Position numbers and translations under genes: made by a program
Notes under the pieces: generated by a model
Database searches by the model: none
Told to the model about the DNA's origin: nothing
The model's input: the letters and a program-made list of their open reading frames with translations, nothing else
Part shown: one piece after another, positions 29,840 through 42,482 of the stretch
How positions within the stretch are numbered: the stretch's first letter is position 1
How the letters are laid out: every line of letters begins with the position of its first letter
NCBI GenBank assembly: GCA_958510825.1
Contig: OY294044.1
Location: 80,026,895 to 80,090,894 of the forward strand
Origin: Brachypterus glaber
Lineage: Eukaryota; Arthropoda; Insecta; Coleoptera; Kateretidae
Direction of reading: 5' to 3'
DNA length: 64,000 bases

Positions 29840-31150
29840 TTGTTTAATGTTATATTTTTTGAAATTTAACTTAAAAAATATTAACACTTAAAACAAAAAC
29901 AATAACTGACTAAAAAAGTTGTTTTATTGTTGATTTTTCTTTTTTTATTTATTTTTAATAGTATTTTTTTGCCAATATGAGTATTAATCTTTCAAGAAAA
30001 ATAAATGTGATTTAATAATACTACGGTACCAGTACCTTCCCATTAAAAAAATTGAGTTTTATTGAAAAATATGATTTGCCTAGTTTTAAAGATATCCAAA
30101 TTGGTTAATAATTAAATAAAACGTTGTCTCATATTTTTCCTAAAAAAAATTACTTAGCCGAGAATAATGTTGCATATTCTAAAGCCAACTAGATTTAAAA
30201 TTAAAATTAAATTAAAAAATGACATTTTCTGTTAAAAATTGACAAATTATACATGGTTGTACTCAGAACTCGATTTTGAATCAAAATATGTAAAAATATA
30301 CAAGTTGTTCCCTTTAAAAATTAAAAGTTGAGTTCATTTCCGGCGAAACCGGAAGTGACAGAATATTTTTTACAATGTAAAAAAGTGCTGTTTATTCAGT
30401 TATTTAAAACCTCTCAATTTCATTTTGACAAACAAAAAAATTATAGGGTTACACCCCACCCCCACTATTTTGTGGCACCCGGTATATGCCCTTGTCAGTG
30501 TTACCAATTTTTTTTTCACCTGGGTGATAAAATTTAAAGTGCTATTTCTGGCACACAAAAGTTGGTATAACATCAAGATTTTGACTTATCTACAAGTCCT
30601 TTGTTGATAAAAAAACTTGAAAAAAATAGGGCTTTTTTCATTTATCTTAGATCAGAATCCTTTCCAAAACCCATTTTTATTTATATCTAATAGTTCCTAA
30701 AAAAAAATAATCTGGTGTTAATTTTTTTTTAATTCTGAAAAATAGGGTGGTTATCACCCTAGTAAATAACTTTGGGGGGTAAGACCTTTAAAATTTAAAA
30801 AAAAAATCAGAACTCTGGTCACCGTAATGTACATACTTACCTACATATGTATTTCTATGAAATATTTACGAACTACAGCAACCGATATAATTCTTTTAAA
30901 GTGTGTATGTATGTATCTTTGCCGATACGGCAGCAGCGATCAATGTAACTAACAAGTAATTAAATAAGCTATAGCTGATATTTGCTTATAAAATAACAAT
31001 TAAAAATATACAAAAAAATATATATAAACAAACAAAAATCAAAAATAAATAAATAAAATAATAATAAACCTAAACTAACTAAAGTGACTATCTGTTTAAA
31101 GTGTAAAGAAGTTAGTAATTAACTCGGTAATTAATAATTGCGATTCTAAA
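29840..31150. other. AT-rich stretch, no gene seen
   Basis: Contains a GGCGAAACCGGAAGTGAC patch (30340-30358) and CCCGGTATATGCCC (30478-30491), which look like transposon debris, but no complete element or frame. Confidence 0.35.
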
Positions 31151-31527
31151 ACAATTACTTCCGGATCTTGATAACTTTTGATTGGCCTAGAATAAATGAA
31201 TAAAGGATATTAGAATTAGTAGAGGTTTGTTACCGTTTCGAAATGGGGCGAAGATAAATGGAAATAATTTGCTATAATTTATTATACATTTAACCTTGAA
31301 ATTTAAAATAAAACCAGCTGTTTTGATTGAGCGGGAACAATTTTTCATTAAAGCTGATTCAAAAAGAAAAAAATATTTATATAAAAAAGTAATTTGTCGA
31401 AATTTATATTCTTTTGTTACTTTAGGTTTTGACATTTTAATGTACAGCTTTAATCAAACACTTTTAGGGGAGACTCGTGTCAATTTTACACCAGCTTTAA
31501 TGATAATAATGATTAACTACGGATCTA

Positions 31528-32117
31528 CAGTGCGGTCCAAACGCCACCCACACCTTAACTTTTGAACTAGTTGAGATATAGACTTTAAATTTAGAATACG
31601 TTAACTATCTTTTTTATCTTGGCGATAAGTATTCGATATTTTTAACTTTTAAAATTTGGTCAGGGGAGATAGTGTAGGATTTTTTAAAAATCGAATGGGA
31701 ATCGTGTGATACATCATTTTAAAGCAAACCACATGTTCTTTTCAATATATATTTTTTAATATTTTAAACATTTCTATTAAAGTTTTCATTTTTCAGTTTA
31801 TTTGTTTTTTTGTAAAATGTTTATATCATTTAAAAATAGTTTAATTAAAAAATTTTTTTTGATTTTTTTAAAGATATTTACGAAAATTCCCATTTTCAAC
31901 CCTATTTTAAACTCCCAAAAAATGTCAGAAAAAAAAATCGTGGTCAAATAGAAAGAAAAGCTTCAAAAGGATGCATCACACGATCCACTTTCTATTTAAA
32001 CAAATTGCCCCTATACCCCCTGTCTACATTTTAAGATTTGAAAATATGAAATATATCTAAAAAGCTACTTTAAGTTATCTTATTTACGTGTTCTAAATTT
32101 GAAGTCGATATCTCAAA
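31528..32117. mobile_element. Mariner-type foldback, right terminus lost
   Basis: Left end CAGTGCGGTCCAAACGCCAC next to TA at 31526-31527. GTTGAGATATAGACTTTAAA and TTTAGAATACG are mirrored by CGTGTTCTAAATTTGAAGTC and GATATCTC at 32089-32117. ATCGTGTGATACATC pairs with GATGCATCACACGAT. The outer 35 bp of the right arm are missing. Related sequence is at 8652-8708 and 63710-63810. Confidence 0.7.
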
Positions 32118-33800
32118 AGAGAATATGTTATGTATAACAATAAACATTAGGTACAGAGATTAAGGTGAAAAGCACCAAAATTTATCCAAAGGTTAAAAGA
32201 CTTTCATACCGAAGTAGGAAGTGCACATTTCATGTGAATTTGATGTGATGTCATTATCGGTGAACGCGAGTTAGTTCGACCAACATGGCCAAAGTTCAGG
32301 TGCTGTGAAATGAAAAAGCCTCACATCCCATTGTATTAGAATCGCTACCCTGGAGGTTTAACGGCTGGAGATATAAAACAACTTTTAAGGGCACAAACAA
32401 CACAAACATCAATAAATCGTTTAATGTTACATGTAATTTTATAGGTGAGCTGATATCTTAAGAACCAGAGGAATATAAAATAAACTAATTAAAGCACAAA
32501 CGTTCATATCATGTCCTCTATCGAACAAGTGCTCGAAGTTGGCTTCCCAGTTCACACTTCCATAAAAAATATGGTTTTACCACTTTTTGCCCCTTACCCC
32601 ACATGTAATATTCAACTCGATACAACACGATAAAGTTTCCTAACAAAATTGCCAACATTTAATTTTTTACTTTTTAGCAAAAAAATCTAAAAAATATATC
32701 TCACTTATACAGTTCATATAATGAACGGCTGGACAACCAATCAATCCCAAAAGGGTTACGTTTTTAAGGTACGGACCCTGACAACGCTATAATATAAAAA
32801 ATAAAAAGAGGAACAAAAAAAGGTCATTCATTCATTCATAGGCAATTGTCTAGTACTGCCTAAAGGAAAATCCGGTCCTGACAATATTAGTCAGTCGAAC
32901 TGTATAAAAAAATACTCAGTAGTAAGTAATATCATAAGTGCATGTTGAATTATCGATAATTTTTTTACTGTATTAAAAAAACAATTTCCTTAAGCAAAAT
33001 ATTTTTTTATATACAGTAAAAAAATTATGCATGAATGGTATTTTGAAAGACTATTTCACAAAAAAAATAAGGAAGTAATAATTTTACAATATTTTAAATC
33101 CACGATGTTCACTTGTTCGCGAATGTTGCCAAGTCTAAACTTTGCTCGAGGGATATTTTATGCTTGAGATTATTCCAATAAAATAGTTGTTATCACATAT
33201 ATTAGCATTTAAATATAGATCATTGCTGTTTTTGTTTAAAAAGTTTAGTTTTCAACTGAAAAGAAATAAAATAACGGGTGTTTCCATCCATAAAAAAACA
33301 ATTTCCTATCGGTTTCTAATAAACTTTGGCAACGCTGTACTGGTACCAGCGCATGATGTTTTGATTTCCGTAATTCTTTACTGCAAATATATTTTTAATA
33401 AATAAGTGTTTAAATTAGTCTTTAGTGGCCTGTTTTTAATACCAAGATTCAATTAAATAAATTAAAATTTATGAATATGAGTGATTTAAAGCTTTTAAGA
33501 TGGAAAGTGCATAAAATATAATATATTATCTGAAATTAATCAGGGTTTATACCTAGGATGTTTTGGTAATAAAATAAGCATTTATATTCCTTATCAATAA
33601 AAAGAAATCAACTAAAGGTAAGCTTCACAAATTAAAAACACATTTTGTAAAAATACAACATTTATTAACAGTAACTGTCAGTTTCTTGTTTCCATAGTAA
33701 CCAAGTGATAATTGCATTGTGCAAAAATTATTAGATTCATTTTGAAACGATTGGCCAAGAAACTAAAAATGCAAGGTTTTGATTGGCCTATATTTTGTTT
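32118..33800. other. No gene recognised
   Basis: AT-rich. A GC-richer patch, GGTGAACGCGAGTTAGTTCG (32260-32279), and GGTACCAGCGCATGATG (33342-33357) stand out, but I cannot tie either to a gene. Confidence 0.35.
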
Positions 33801-33816
33801 GTGAAATAGTCTTCGT

Positions 33817-33903
33817 TAATTATAATTAGAGAGCCTAAATGTGACGTTTCCTGTCAAAATTTCTTGACAGAAAACGTCACATTAAGGCACTCTAATTATA
33901 ATT
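33817..33903. repeat. Hairpin MITE of about 87 bp
   Basis: TAATTATAATTAGAGAG..AATGTGACGTTTCCTGTCAA is mirrored by TTGACAGAAAACGTCACATT..CTCTAATTATAATTA, with a loop of only a few bases. Confidence 0.8.
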
Positions 33904-34266
33904 ATTGAAAAATATGAACTGATAGTAATGTAAATTATTTTTTCTCACTACCAACTAGGTAAGTTGACATTACTTAATCAGAAAGCCGACAGTAATGGAA
34001 AGTACTACATGTATGTATATCGAGCACACTTAATAATAGATGAAATCAATACAAACAAAACTGTAACTAGATAGAAAAAATGATTTACCGCTAAGGGACA
34101 CGAAGTGTCCGACATTTACCTAAGACACAAGACACAAGACTACTATTATTAATTTTAAAGAGTGATTCCATAAAAAAATGATTTGTTGAACTGTCAGACA
34201 TATAAATGTCAAAAATATTATTAATAAAATACGATTTTAACTCCTTGGTAGTGAGAAAAACGTAAT

Positions 34267-34382
34267 GCGCTACTCGTAGGTAAGTTTTTTTTCTGTCTTC
34301 GGTAGTAATTATGGACCTCAGCTCCGCTTCGGTCCACAAAATACGACCTCACACAGAAAAATTCACTTACCTCTACTAGAAG
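34267..34382. repeat. Hairpin with GC-rich centre
   Basis: CTACTCGTAGGTAAGT..TTTCTGT is mirrored by ACAGAAAAATTCACTTACC and TCTACTAG. The centre GGACCTCAGCTCCGCTTCGG TCC is itself self-complementary. Its design resembles the hairpins at 13068 and 24231. The frame at 34091-34339 overlaps it and is not considered a gene. Confidence 0.55.
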
Positions 34383-34399
34383 CGCAAATAACTATTTCC

Positions 34400-35500
34400 A
34401 CAAAACCTTTGGTATAGACCCATGTCAATTGTAACAGGTGTCAAATGTAACAGTAAATGTTGATGTAAACTATAAATTATTCTGTCACTTCTTCTATACT
34501 GAATTCTATTGGAGACACTTCTACGCATCTCCTTCACTACAGAAAAAAATCAATATAACCAAATTTATTTTAACCAAACAGTAAATTTTGTTTCAAATTT
34601 TTCACCCTGCGTTGTAATTATAAAATAATGACAAGTATAATTGTCGCATATAAATTTACATAAAACGTAATTTAGGCGCATTTCATTATTTAAATTTTAA
34701 TTATTCTGTAAAAATGTAAACTGTAAAGATAACCACCAAAAAATATTAAGGTATAATTAATGAGGGTTTATTGCTATAACGCCATTCCAGCGCCACGGAC
34801 AAAATATTCGCACACACTCTTATACATAAGAGAATGTAAGAGAATATACATATTTCTAGATTCTCTTTAAATTCTTTGTATACCTTTAAATAAATGACAA
34901 TATGCTTTATATGGAGAAAAGTACTATACTTCAAGTACATTATATTATGCTGTTAAAATTCCTCGATATACTTCCTAAAGAACTTTTTTGAGCTCGTGCG
35001 CGTTTTTCAAATTTTGAAAGTTATTACAAAACATATTTTAAAACATCTTTAGGTAAATCGGTTTTAATAGGATTTTATTTCGGCTAAAAAATTTGGAAGC
35101 AAAAAAAAATACATTTGCTTTAAAATATAAAAAAGCCTTTCAGCATTTTTAGCATGTATGCTGATTAGGGTGGCTCATGAAATGATATCCACGAGGTCCA
35201 AAATTTGTTCTTGGGGAAAGAAAATAACCCTCTTTTTTTCAGATTTTTTTCGAAAATATTTAGGGCTATTAAAAAAACATGTTTTTTACTATTTTTAAAT
35301 TTTAAGGTACAAACAAAAGTATTGGATTATTTGTGCATGGGATATTATTAAGCAATCGTAAAACGGCAATGAGTAAAAATTTCAGAATAATTTAAAATAG
35401 ATTTGCTATGACCAAATTCAAAATTTTTCATTTAAGCTATAAAAAAGGTTCCATAGATTTTTTTTAATCAAAAACTCAATAATAAAATATAAAAATAGTT
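34400..35500. other. No gene recognised
   Basis: AT-rich sequence with no supported element ends or frames. Confidence 0.35.
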
Positions 35501-35523
35501 TTTTTATTCTTAAATAGTTTCTA

Positions 35524-35762
35524 CACTGATAAAACAGTTTATTTGTGTCAACAAAATATTTGGTTGGACATGGCCAATTAAATTATTTGGTTGTGAAAAA
35601 TAAATTTTATTTCTGTCAAATAAACTATTTTTTTCCCATTAATAAATCATTTTGAAAATAAAAATTTGTTTACATGAACTAAATATTTATTTGACTCAAA
35701 TAAAGTTTGTTACAACCAAATAATTTAATTGGCCATATCCAAATAAATCCTTTTTATCAGTG
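35524..35762. mobile_element. MITE with CACTGATAAAA ends, copy A, 239 bp
   Basis: CACTGATAAAACAGTTTATT and AAATAAATCCTTTTTATCAGTG as ends, TA at 35522-35523 and 35763-35764. Long internal inverted repeat: GGCCAATTAAATTATTTGGT and ACCAAATAATTTAATTGGCC. The second copy, inverted, is at 48729-48970. Confidence 0.9.
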
Positions 35763-35804
35763 TATCCTTACGGACAAATAGAAAGACAGATAGACAAATT
35801 TAGT

Positions 35805-35805
<1 letters not shown>

Positions 35806-35843
<38 letters not shown>
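35806..35843. repeat. (TA)n microsatellite
   Basis: About 18 TA units immediately before the foldback at 35863. Confidence 0.9.
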
Positions 35844-35847
<4 letters not shown>

Positions 35848-35862
35848 ATGTTATGATGTATA

Positions 35863-36557
35863 GAGGGTGTAACAGAGTCGCATGTAGATATTTTAAGGAA
35901 TGATTCTACATTAAAAAATATGAAAAAAAGTTCCTATAAAGGTTGGTCCGGAAATGAGTCCTAAGGGAGCTACGGCTCTTCGAAGATGACATATAGAATG
36001 GGAAACAAAAAAAAAGCATCAATAAAATTTTAATGCTGCAGGGTGATTCTTCATTTAAAACTAAGCAAAAAAGTATTCTTCACCAAAACACCTAAATTTA
36101 ATATTAAAGGAGTAATGGCCTTTTAAAAAGTAACGTTTTTGGTGGCACAAAATGTTACTTCCTCCTAATTGCATTTTTTTTATAACGGTTGCTCCTACAG
36201 TGTTACACTATATGACATTTTTTATGTATTTTTACTGAAGGAATAAAAAAGTTTGGGGCAAAAATGTGTTAAGCCTCACATATTTTGTCCGTCTAGGCAC
36301 ACCTCTGGATAAATTCAAAAAATTAATTAACACAAACTTATTGCCCTTATTAATACTAGTATACGTGCAAAAGCTTGTCGCTCTAGCTGAAAGGATACCA
36401 GAGTTATTAAATAAAAACCTTATTAATATTACAATTTTAAAGGGCCGTAGCTCCCTTAGGGCTCATTTCCGGACCAACCTTTATAGGAACTTTTTTTCAT
36501 ATTTTTTAATGTAGAATCATTCCTTAAAATATCTACATGCGACTCTGTTACACACTG
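35863..36557. mobile_element. Foldback element, 695 bp, related to the CAGGGTG family
   Basis: GAGGGTGTAACAGAGTCGCA and ATGTAGATATTTTAAGGAAT on the left are mirrored by ATTCCTTAAAATATCTACAT and GCGACTCTGTTACACACTG on the right, with TA at 35861-35862 and 36558-36559. Internal AAGTTCCTATAAAGG and GGAGCTACGG parallel the 4855-6022 element. The 82-residue + frame inside is not a gene. Confidence 0.88.
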
Positions 36558-36985
36558 TATAATACATATCGTGTAATAATAATTTTTCTTCATTAGAGTT
36601 ACTTCGACAAAGTCCGGTGGTTCTAGTTTAGATTCGGACTCTCTATGGTATAACTTAAAAGTTGACTTAAGATTTAATCTTAAAAACAAATATTATTTAT
36701 TGTTTAAATGATAGTTTCAAATGTCATGGATAGTAATTATCCTGTGAATTTATTAGATTTCGAGTCTTTGTTGGACTAATTAAATACAGTTGACTTCTTT
36801 GAGAATGTACAATGTCATATAAATTTTACATTAACTTAATTTATTGTTTTAAAAATCCCGAGATTCATTCAGTTTTGTCCAGTGTTTCTTTGTGTCAACT
36901 AAAAAGTGAAAAGTGAATATGTAGTTTCGGTTAGGAATAATTTTGTGAATTATTCTTAAATTAAAAAAACTTTTCGCAAAAAAAA

Positions 36986-37763
36986 TTAACCGACTTCTAG
37001 GTCTCTAAAAAGTAAAATATAAAAAATACTTAAGTCGGTGCCAATTTCACCATTCCCTAAATAAATTAATAACAATTTTTTTTTATTATTATATTATTGT
37101 TTGCTGTGAAATTGACTTGAGTATTTTTTATTTTTTACTTTTTAGAGACACAGAACTTGTAGATTTGTAATGTCATCTAAGCTAAATTATAGTTGTCCTT
37201 CCATCTCGGTAAGCTGTTGACGTCACAACGTCATTATCTTAAAGATAAATTTCTAAAAAATAAAAGTGAGATTTTTATTTCAGCGCCCAAGAGTCCAACG
37301 AACCTTATTTTAAACGAAATACTAAAGAAAATCTTTGTTAAACTTTAAGCGTTAAGTAATAATCAAATAACGCTTTATGGTAAAATCACAAATTCATTTC
37401 CTCTTGGTATTTTAATATTACAGGTCCAGAAAATCAAGGTTTAACGGCATTTAAAAGATTTTTAGTCTTCCGTAATATTTGAGTGACCCCTTAATCAAGT
37501 TATCCGGCTAATTCTTATCCGATATTTCTCTAAAAATTTGATTAGTATTAGAACCAAATTGAAAAATGATTAGATTTATCTTATTATCCGGCTTACCCGG
37601 CATTATCCAAGCGTCAAATTGACCACCTCATGAATGCTCTCTTTAAGTTGCAAAAAGTTTCATCAAATTCCGTTTATTCGTTCCAAAGTTATGCGGGAAC
37701 AAAAATAAAAAAACAAAGTCACACGTCGAATTGATAACCTCCTCTTTTTTGAAAGTCGGTTAA
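36986..37763. mobile_element. TTAACCGACTTC-ended element, 778 bp
   Basis: TTAACCGACTTC at 36986 and GAAAGTCGGTTAA at 37763 form terminal inverted repeats. The right side has CACGTCGAATTGATAACC then TCCTCTTTTTTGAAAGTCGG, a common arrangement in insect repeats. An inner inverted repeat (GGTCTCTAAAAAGTAAAATA and TATTTTTTACTTTTTAGAGA) lies at 37000-37150. No coding frame. Confidence 0.7.
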
Positions 37764-39440
37764 ATAGAATCATTTTAAGGCACTATTACCATCTAGAAGG
37801 CCAAAAACAAGCACATTTAAAAAAAAATGTTCTCATCTCCTTTATTAAATATACTTACAAAACTTTATTCAAAACATTATTTCATTGAGGAAACAATTTT
37901 CTTTTTCAATTTTGATTTTTTTTTCTAATTTATAGAGGGCGCCATAGTTGATTGCTCCAAAAATCCTTGTCCCATTGCGGACAGTTAATCTCAGGATTGG
38001 TAAGTCTGAAATAAAAAAATCCAAAAGTTTCTTGAAGAGGAAGGTTTCGGACAGGGTAATTTATCACCATTGATGAAAAATCGATAAAAAAATGGTGGAT
38101 GATTGAAAAAAAGTGTGAAAAAACGACTTTTTTTTCATAGTTTTTTCCTTGCAATTTTTTTTCTTTTTTTTTCGCCAAATTGTGGTAAATTACCATGCAG
38201 GGCATCCTAATAAAAAAACAATAGATTTATTAAAATCTGTTCAGCCAATCCGGAGATTAACTGTCAGCATTTTTAAAAAACTTCATTTGGAGAAAATCGC
38301 GTTTAAAGTTTTTACACCTGCTTGGAGCCAAGACGCGCGCTCTCACTAAAAGTTGTTATATACCGTATAACTCTCGATTCGAGAGTCTCGAATTACTAAA
38401 CAATATTTTAGGAGGCTATTTTTAAGGCATAAGGAGTTGAAATTAAAAAAAAAATCAATTTTTTGATAATTCTAGGTAATAGTACCTTAAATATTTTTCG
38501 ACATAAAGTTTAAATTTTGGGACTAGAGTTACTAGAGTTAAAAATAATTACAGTATTTGGACACTTATAAATATTGTTAGTATGTACGCTCATATGAATT
38601 TTAGCGAAGAATTAGACTGAAAATTATTGTGTACAGTTGGAATCTCAAATACACAATGATTTAGTTTAGAAGTATTTAATGGTAAACTACTACTTATATG
38701 GGACAGTTACCTTATAATGAATATACGAGAAAAAATAAGAATGTATAATCTTTGCATGGAAGTAGAACATGTACTTGAAGAATTTAATCACAATTATTTA
38801 ATATATCATTCTTAAGCTAAGAAGCTATTGTTTTAATCCATTTCCAAAGCTCCATCACACTAGAACTTACAGATTCCGAATAAAGTGGTAACTGGTAGTT
38901 AAGTACATTCTCCGCTCGACTATACGATAGAAGATTGGACAGCTAACCAAACTGAGTAAGTTATAAACAACCGATCGGCTATAACTGATAAAAATCCACT
39001 TCATAACATGTATAAATAGTTTAAATTATACCATGTATAAATAGTTTAAATTATACCAAAAGTACAAAAATAATTAAAGTACCTACGAAATTAATCCGTA
39101 GTTTTCACTCTATTTTAGTAACGAAAACTATTAAAACTTTAAATTACTTAAATTTAATTAAAAATTTAACCACTTTATATAAACTACCAAACTTCAATTG
39201 AACCACTTAATAAAACAGTTTATTAGAGCAAGGTCAACTCCAGGATACATTTTCGCCGCCTTTTCATGGGAAAGCAAATTATTCTTTTAAAAGCTCCTTT
39301 TCATAATGTGACTACAGCATAGTTATATGTAAGTATACAGTTTTTAAATAATTCTTCTATTTCACCTTTTTAGTTTCTCCTAAAGAGATCTTTTTTAATA
39401 GTTATTTATAATACAAGGGTAAAAAGTTATTATTCGATTA
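37764..39440. other. No gene recognised
   Basis: AT-rich; the frames at 37930-38205 (-) and 38149-38349 (+) overlap each other antisense and have no recognisable motif. Confidence 0.35.
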
Positions 39441-39451
39441 AGTAGATTTCC

Positions 39452-39488
39452 AAACGCCGCGGCGCGCCGGGGGCCTCGGGCCCCAGGG
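39452..39488. other. Very GC-rich patch
   Basis: ACGCCGCGGCGCGCCGGGGG then CCTCGGGCCCCAGGG. It is self-complementary (CCGGGGGCC..GGGCCCC) and lies 50 bp upstream of repeat R-G copy B. Unlike anything near it in composition. Confidence 0.6.
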
Positions 39489-39534
39489 TTATAAAGCTAC
39501 AAAATCAAAATTTAACTTTTCCCCGTGTATAGTT

Positions 39535-39678
39535 TGACGCACGGATCTTTGGCTACGGTAAATGTGTTTGCAAGTGTGAGGCCCGATGTAGGTACGCATG
39601 GCTCTTGACGGAAAGAAGAGAGCGCGAATGATTCCTCGCACTTACGTCGAAGACTTTCTTTCATGCGGAGAACTATAT
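39535..39678 (+). repeat. Dispersed repeat R-G, copy B
   Basis: GGCTACGGTAAATGTGTTTG, GAGGCCCGATGTAGG, CTCTTGACGGAAAGAAGAGA and GCGCGAATGATTCCTC, ACTTTCTTTCATGCGGAGAA. It lacks a block present in copy A (GAATGTGTG). Confidence 0.75.
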
Positions 39679-39892
39679 TATAACTAATTATAATAAATTA
39701 CACAGGTACACCAAAAAAAAAGGTCTGGTTCCCCAGACGAGACAAACATTTCTATACGTTTTTTTAGTGGCAGAATCCGAATATGGGGTTGGTTTGATTT
39801 GATCAGGTCGCATTTAGTTTCACACAAGGTGTTCTTAAACTACATAAAAAAAGTGTCGCCGTTATAGTCAATCGAATAAAAAATTGTTTTCC

Positions 39893-40056
39893 ACCCTGGA
39901 GACGTATTTTTGATTTGTGGGGAGTAGAAAGACTGACAGAACGAGTCTGAGGCTGCGATTCTACTCTGTTGGTTTGGACATAATGCGTCACATTCTAAGC
40001 GTTGTTCTATCAGTCGTTTTACTTCTCAAAAATCAAGAATACGTCTCCTGGAGTCT
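39893..40056. repeat. Hairpin element of about 164 bp
   Basis: CCTGGAGACGTATTTTTGAT and GAGTAGAAAGACTGACAGAA on the left are mirrored by TTCTATCAGTCGTTTTACTTCT and ATCAAGAATACGTCTCCTGG. Confidence 0.75.
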
Positions 40057-40482
40057 AGAGTACTAAAGAGTGTTCGGCAGTGTCGGACTATCGTTAGCTG
40101 GCGAACCCCACCAGGGATACAAAGATTAAAAATGTCTTACGTAACTTCAGCATCATCATGATCAGCATCATCTAGCTATATTTTCCAAATATCTTATAAT
40201 TTCATAAAATAATAAGTCTATTTAAAATTTTATTATATATTTAGCGCCAAGAGGATTATTTTTGAAAATTTCAAAGTCTCGTATTTCTCATTAACATTGG
40301 AATTAAAATTTTCCATACATTTGGTTTGGTTAATACTTTTTTGCCGTTACGGGGGCACAGATGTGGTTTTGGGCTTCTGATTACAGTCCGGCGCCGCAGA
40401 TAATTTTAATAAGAATATTCAAGGTTACGTATTTATTAAAAACTGTGTAGAAGTGTATCAGGGTGGAGTAAAAAAAAAACAA

Positions 40483-41130
40483 AAAGTCGAAACAATTATC
40501 GCTGTAGTGTTTGTTTAATAGACAATAAATTAATATTTTGGAGAGAAAACATTTTTTCTATGGTTTATTGTAATAATTATTCATAATATTAAGATAATTT
40601 AACTAAAACAAAACAAGCTTGGCTTAGTTTGCTAACACAAATCTCTACTCATCACATCTCTACTCAAGCACATCTCTACTCACACACATCTCTACTTACA
40701 CATATCTCTACTCACACACACAGACACATATCTACATGACTTTATGTTAAAAAAGTCTAAACAATTATCGCTGTAGTGTTTGTTTAATAGACAATAAATT
40801 AATATTTTGGAGAGATAACATTTTTTCTATGGTTTATTGTAATAATTATTCATAATATTAAAATAATTTAACTAAAACAAAACAAGGTTGGCTTGGTTTG
40901 CTAACACAAATCTCTACTCATCACAACTCTACTCAAACACATCTCTACTCACTCACATCTCTACACACACATATCTCTACTCACACCCAACTCTACTCAA
41001 AAACATCTCTACTCACACACATCTCTACTCACACATATCTCTACTCACACACAACTCTACTTAAACACATCTCTACTCACATATATCTCTACTCACACAC
41101 AACTCTACTCATTGTCATTAACGTCGATTG
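40483..41130 (+). repeat. 263-bp duplication containing a CACATCTCTACT minisatellite
   Basis: A block beginning AACAATTATCGCTGTAGTGT occurs at about 40488 and again at about 40755, each followed by CACATCTCTACTCACA-type repeats (40640-40740 and 40905-41112). Variants are CAACTCTACT and CATATCTCTACT. The frame of 77 residues rich in THIST/HLYS is a by-product of the repeat. Confidence 0.85.
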
Positions 41131-41181
41131 ACTTTGACATTTATTTGTTTGTTGCAAACAAATTTTATTTAATTTCCTATT

Positions 41182-41204
41182 ACTAATAATAATAATAATA
41201 ATAA
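41182..41204. repeat. (AAT)n microsatellite
   Basis: TAATAATAATAATAATAATAA in the spacer between the inverted minisatellite arms. Confidence 0.8.
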
Positions 41205-41333
41205 ACTTCGTAATAAATTGAGTTTGCAATTTATAAACTTATTAGCCGAATTACAGAAAAAAAATATTAAATTAATTTAGATTAGTGCTTTGTTCCGCCA
41301 TGGTATCTTAGTTTCAATCAAATAAATGCCCAG

Positions 41334-41515
41334 GTCAATCGACGTTAATGAAATTAATTAGAGTCAAGTGTGAGTAAAGATATGTGTGAGTATAGATGTG
41401 TTTGAGTAGAAATGTGTGTGAGTAGAGATGTGTGTGAGTTGAGATGGGTGTAAGTAGAGATGTGCGTGAGTAGAGATGTGATGAGTAGAGATCACATCGT
41501 GAGTAGAGATGTGTG
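41334..41515 (-). repeat. Inverted arm of the CTCTACT minisatellite
   Basis: GTCAATCGACGTTAATGAAAT mirrors 41113-41136, and GTGAGTAGAGATGTGTGTGA repeats run on. Together with 40640-41136 it forms an inverted pair around a spacer of about 200 bp. Confidence 0.85.
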
Positions 41516-41698
41516 TCACCCAAATTCATAAATTTTAGTGTTAGGTGAAACTTTTACGTATTTTCGGCACGGGTTAAAATCTTTTGATCATTTTGAAATT
41601 TAACGCATAATTTTGTATGCTTAAAAGGAAAAAAGTAAGATTTTAAGCTCTTTAAATTTTTCACTTATACAAAAATTACAGGCAATTTTTAATGATTT

Positions 41699-42004
41699 CA
41701 CCGGCACACAAAAAAAAAATTGTCTGTACACCGGGCGCCACCTATCTACGGGCATGTTTTTCGACCCGCTGAATACGAATTTCAAGTCAGTTTAGGCCGT
41801 CCAGCCTTCAATTTCGAGTAAATTGCAAAAAAACCCAAAAAATAGCGAAAATTCGATGTTTTGGCAAGAAAAAAAAATTTTTACTCGAAATTGAAGGGTG
41901 GACGGCCTAAACTGACTTGAAATTCGTATTCAGCGGGTCGAAAAACATGCCCGTAGATAGGTGGCGCCCGGTGTACAGTCAATTTTTTTTTTTGTGTGCC
42001 GGTG
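41699..42004. mobile_element. Hairpin element, 306 bp, CACCGGCACAC ends
   Basis: CACCGGCACACAAAAAAAAA to TTTTTTTGTGTGCCGGTG, with arms of about 125 bp: CACCGGGCGCCACCTATCTA, CGGGCATGTTTTTCGACCCG and TCAGTTTAGGCCGTCCA are all mirrored. The central loop of about 70 bp is A-rich. TTT on both sides could be a 3-bp duplication but is ambiguous. Confidence 0.88.
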
Positions 42005-42482
42005 TTTTTTACGATTTATGGGTAATTTACGAATTTTAGGAGCCTAATTAGGAACCTTAGAGAAGTTTGATCACTCTCATATTTTCAGAATATTCTAGTC
42101 ACACCTAAATGAAAATTTTTAGATAATAAATAAATATAAGGTCCACCTTAATGACCCACATTAAGATTCTAAAAACAAATTGATTTCAAATTTTATCAAA
42201 ATTGACTTTAAAAAAATGGACAATGGACTATTTTTGTTTAAAGATTATTTAATATGATGCTTAAAATCAGTAGTGTAAAAAAACCCTTATGAAAAAATTT
42301 TGTTTTATTTTTGTACCAGACTCACAGAACACACACCAGGCTCGTCTTAAAATTATCTCTAAAAATATTTTGATGTGATGAGAAAAAATCTTGGAAGAAA
42401 GAGTTGTGCGTGCAAGGAAAAGTACGAAACAAGTATAAACCAAAATAAAGGTCAAATAATTCTCTACAAAAAATATCATATA

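Noticed and set aside
40898..41529. Frames rich in THLYSHTSLLTH on both strands
   Set aside because: They are translations of the CTCTACT minisatellite and its inverted copy.
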